Positions 17,255 to 19,512 of a stretch of DNA of 19,512 nucleotides are shown in pieces. Source of the stretch: Deltaproteobacteria bacterium (GTDB lineage Bacteria > Desulfobacterota_C > Deferrisomatia > Deferrisomatales > JACRMM01); NCBI GenBank assembly GCA_016218905.1, contig JACRCS010000872.1, forward strand, positions 1 to 19,512. The letters are read 5' to 3'. Below the pieces are notes generated by a model. That model did no database searches. It had not been told where the DNA came from and saw only the letters and a list, made by a program, of their open reading frames with translations. Numbering within the stretch: position 1 is the first letter of the stretch; every line of letters begins with the position of its first letter. The position numbers and the translations under genes are program-made.

Positions 17255-17906
17255 GCTGAAGAGGAAACCGTGGCGGGGTCGGTGGGCGATTTCGCCATTA
17301 GAGCGGATGCGCTTGCGTTGCATTCTGGAAGCCAGCATCGCCGCACTTTATGGTCTGGAAGAAGATGAGTTTGGGTGGGTTCTTCATAACTGTGATCAGC
17401 CAGTGGACCGGCTCAATAACAGGGACTTCTACCGTACTCTCGACCCCAAGGGTTTCTGGCGCGTGGACAAAGAGAAGCCACCCGAACTTCGCCACACGGT
17501 GCTCTCCTTGGTCGCTTTCCACGACTTGAAGCACCTGGGACTTCAGGCCTTTCTGGAGCAGAACGACGGCGAGGGATGGATGCTGCCCCAGCGGCTTCGA
17601 CTGGCGGACTACGGCCTCGGCCACGACGAGCGGGCTCGCGAGTTTCAACCTGTCGCGAGTTGCTTGGGGGAGCGCCTCTTTCCGTGGCAGCTCGATCAGG
17701 GCGTGGAGGAGTCATGGGAGGAGTGCGAGCGGCACGCCGCGCTCATCGAGAAGATCGTTCCCATCCCGGCATTAGAGGCAGCGCCCCAGAGGCCCGAGCC
17801 GAAGGCGACGATGACGCCCGTGGCGGGGAAGACCGATCTCCTGGGGAAACCGCTACCGACGGACCTGTTTGGAAACGTGATCTATCCGAAGACGAGGAAG
17901 AGGTGA
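17217..17906 (+). CDS. Out-of-frame C-terminal part of the adenine methyltransferase
   Basis: This 229-residue frame lacks a start of its own with a ribosome site (TTG at 17217; the first ATG is at 17307). It begins in the segment RWSTLSRTFPELKRKPW and goes on with ERMRLRCILEASIAALYGL, which matches my memory of the C-terminal tail of Eco57I-like methylases just after the target-recognition domain. The preceding gene needs this tail and lacks it. This frame is open back to 17184, so the shift lies between 17184 and 17254; a net change of one inserted or two deleted bases joins them into about 1728 residues. The tail also holds DPKGFWRVDK and ends with TDLLGKPLPTDLFGNVIYP. It is best read as part of drmMI, either frameshifted in nature or by assembly error. 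A separate small gene is less likely. Confidence 0.72.
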   Translation: MPRWSTLSRTFPELKRKPWRGRWAISPLERMRLRCILEASIAALYGLEEDEFGWVLHNCDQPVDRLNNRDFYRTLDPKGFWRVDKEKPPELRHTVLSLVAFHDLKHLGLQAFLEQNDGEGWMLPQRLRLADYGLGHDERAREFQPVASCLGERLFPWQLDQGVEESWEECERHAALIEKIVPIPALEAAPQRPEPKATMTPVAGKTDLLGKPLPTDLFGNVIYPKTRKR

Positions 17907-17949
17907 GGGAGCGAACCTGGACGAGAGGTTCAACACTACAAGTGGGGGC

Positions 17950-17990
17950 AACTGGCCCATAGCGGGGGACGAAGGTCCTGAGGGCCAGTT
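17950..17990. repeat. Perfect 9-base inverted repeat in the gap before the last helicase gene
   Basis: AACTGGCCC (17950-17958) and GGGCCAGTT (17982-17990) are exact inverse complements separated by 23 bases. This lies in the 159-base gap between the methyltransferase tail and the DEAH helicase, the longest gap in the cluster from 1415 on. No T run follows the right arm, so it is not an obvious terminator. A regulator site or an RNA stem that reduces or tunes expression of the following gene is possible. Confidence 0.4.
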
Positions 17991-18056
17991 AGTGCACGGC
18001 CGACACTCTTGGAACCAAACAGGCTGGGGAGCCCCCATCCGCCTTTCAGACGAACC

Positions 18057-18062
18057 GGGAGG
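18057..18062 (+). promoter_or_regulatory. Ribosome binding site of the last helicase gene
   Basis: GGGAGG lies three bases before the ATG at 18066, closer than usual. I see no ATG or GTG start in frame in the roughly 50 bases upstream, so this start is preferred despite the short spacing. Confidence 0.5.
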
Positions 18063-18065
18063 CCC

Positions 18066-19512
18066 ATGCTGAATCCGATTACCTATGCCGAGAAGACGGT
18101 CGGCGACTTCTTGCGCTATCAGCTCAGCGCGTATCCGTTCGCAGACGCAGACCTCCACGCCCAGATGCGAGCGCTCTTGAGCCTGGAGCAGACCCGCGCG
18201 ACACCGCTCATGAAGGGGCCGTACGTGAGTCTGAGTCGCTCGTTTCGGCAGGGAGCTACGGTCAAGGACTTAGTGGCCGAGGGGATTCTGCACCCGCACC
18301 TAGCGACGTTGGCGCCGTATTCGTCGGTCTACGGGCACCAGGAGAAGGCGATTCGCGCCATCCAATCGGGGAAGCCGACGCTGGTGTCGACCGGCACCGG
18401 TTCAGGCAAGACCGAGTGCTTCCTGTACCCGATCATCAGCCGCTGTCTGGAACTCCGGGATGAGGGCTCGCCTGAGGGGGTGGTGGCGGTGGTTGTGTAC
18501 CCGATGAATGCCCTGGCCGAAGACCAACTCACCCGGCTCCGGGGGCTCCTCGCGGGGAGCGGCATCAGTTTCGGTATGTATGTAGGAAAGACCCCGGAGA
18601 AGACGAAAGACGTCACGGGTGTGCGTCTGCCTGCCGGGGCGTCGAAGGCCGACTACCTGTCGGCGCTCGAGAAAGCCGTCCAGCAGAAGCAGACCCGCGC
18701 CGTGCACCCTCCCGAGGAGCGCGTCTCGCGGGAGCAGATGCGCATCCCGGGTCAGCAACCTCGGATCCTTCTCACTAACGTCAAGCAGCTCGAACTCCTC
18801 CTGACCCGCCAGAAGGACGTGGAGCTCTTCGACGGGTCACAACTCGACTTCCTCGTGTTCGACGAGGCGCACACCTTCAGCGGCGCCAACGGCGCCGAAA
18901 CGGCCTGCCTAATACGGCGCCTGAGGGCCTTTTGCGCCCGGGGGCCAGAAGACACGGTCTGCGTGGCAACTTCAGCCACCATCGCTGACCCAGATCGGGG
19001 GCCGGAAGCGGGGCGGGACTTCGCGGCGCGTTTTTTTGGTGTGGACGGCGAGGCCGTGGAATTGGTGAGCGAGGAGTACGCACCCGACCTCTGGGCGGAG
19101 GAGCGGACCACCACGCCTGGGCTGCCGGGCGACCCAGCGGTGCAGCTTCAGAACGTACTCGAGGCGGTGGGCGGGGTGGCGCAGGAACCACCCGAACCTC
19201 ACGCACTGAAGCAGCTGAAAGCTGTGTTCCAGACCATGACGGGGTCACCGCTGGATCTCAAGCGGTGGCAGGAGAGCCTCTACGACCGCCTCTCGTCCAA
19301 TGAGGTGGTTTTCCAAATTGCCCAAGCGTTGGAGAAGCCGCGGCCTCTCGCGGCCTTGTTGGCTGAGCTCGCCGAGAACCTGGGGCGTACGGTCCCCGAG
19401 GAGGAGGTCCGGGCGTGGCGCGCCCTGGGCGCGGCGTCGCGCAGGGGCGGACGCCCCCTGCTCCGTCCGGTGGGGCACGCCTTCGTGCGGGGTGTGGACG
19501 GAGCGGTCGTCG
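18066..19512 (+). CDS. DEAH-box SF2 helicase, DrmA/DruE/YprA-like; 3' end outside the window
   Basis: The frame is open to the last base, giving 482 residues of a larger protein. It has a Q-motif-like YGHQEKAI before the Walker A motif GTGSGKT (110-116), then VVYPMNALAEDQ (motif Ia), DEAH (266-269) and SATI (303-306). This is one complete RecA lobe of a large SF2 helicase. The region after it ends in LLRPVGHAFVRGV, which resembles the segment before the second RecA lobe in DUF1998-associated YprA/DrmA/DruE-type helicases. In class 1 DISARM the gene after drmMI is drmA, so context suggests drmA; a DruE-like single-chain helicase with its own DUF1998 domain is the alternative, and the missing C-terminus would decide. 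In DISARM, DrmA with DrmB binds DNA with a free 5' end and helps detect phage DNA. Here the first domain shows all key ATPase residues. Confidence 0.85.
   Translation, partial: MLNPITYAEKTVGDFLRYQLSAYPFADADLHAQMRALLSLEQTRATPLMKGPYVSLSRSFRQGATVKDLVAEGILHPHLATLAPYSSVYGHQEKAIRAIQSGKPTLVSTGTGSGKTECFLYPIISRCLELRDEGSPEGVVAVVVYPMNALAEDQLTRLRGLLAGSGISFGMYVGKTPEKTKDVTGVRLPAGASKADYLSALEKAVQQKQTRAVHPPEERVSREQMRIPGQQPRILLTNVKQLELLLTRQKDVELFDGSQLDFLVFDEAHTFSGANGAETACLIRRLRAFCARGPEDTVCVATSATIADPDRGPEAGRDFAARFFGVDGEAVELVSEEYAPDLWAEERTTTPGLPGDPAVQLQNVLEAVGGVAQEPPEPHALKQLKAVFQTMTGSPLDLKRWQESLYDRLSSNEVVFQIAQALEKPRPLAALLAELAENLGRTVPEEEVRAWRALGAASRRGGRPLLRPVGHAFVRGVDGAVV

Noticed and set aside
9429..19512. BREX, Dpd (7-deazaguanine) or type I restriction-modification
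   Set aside because: I saw no PglZ/BrxC-like gene, no TGT-like DpdA, and no separate HsdS or HsdR; the SNF2 plus adenine methylase pair fits DISARM better.

Overview
This window is a GC-rich piece of bacterial DNA. Codon third positions are strongly G/C, and a 60-base line I counted at 13681-13740 was about 72% GC. Nearly all of it is one rightward cluster of very large nucleic-acid enzymes. The phylum cannot be read from the sequence. The gene set (DISARM-like genes, RadC-like JAB proteins, RelE-UvrD fusions) is found on accessory DNA in many high-GC phyla, so this looks like a defence island, not core chromosome.

Left edge (1-1414): a single sequence at 12-49 resembles a CRISPR repeat. A RadC/JAB-domain gene on the minus strand (596 to 137) is split by a one-base frameshift in a run of five C. 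An 818-base stretch follows with no convincing gene, but with a perfect hairpin (1148-1165), a weak promoter candidate and a 12-base palindrome (1357-1368).

Main cluster (1415-19512, all plus strand): (A) an unrecognised 253-aa protein; (B) a 1262-aa RecD-like SF1 helicase with a large unknown N-terminus and a PD-(D/E)XK-like nuclease C-terminus; (C) a RelE/ParE-UvrD fusion helicase; (D) a 412-aa protein with a PLD-like N-terminus whose HKD motif has lost its His and Lys; (E) a 1097-aa SNF2-family helicase of DrmD type; (F) a very large Eco57I/type IIG-like adenine methyltransferase of DrmMI type, with its last ~215 residues in another frame; (G) the first 482 residues of a DEAH helicase related to the DrmA/DruE/YprA group, running off the right edge. 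B/C and E/F overlap by ATGA and D/E are 14 bases apart, so B-F look like one transcription unit.

Interpretation: E-F-G match the start of class 1 DISARM (drmD-drmMI-drmA). A-D are not part of the standard class 1 gene set. With their contiguity, this points to an extended, DISARM-related anti-phage system. F would mark self DNA, D/E/G would recognise or translocate on DNA, and B carries the only nuclease-like domain visible here. The right-hand end of the system (drmB/DUF1998, drmC or others) lies outside the window. Two frameshifts suggest either decay or assembly errors; B, C, D, E and the visible part of G are intact.
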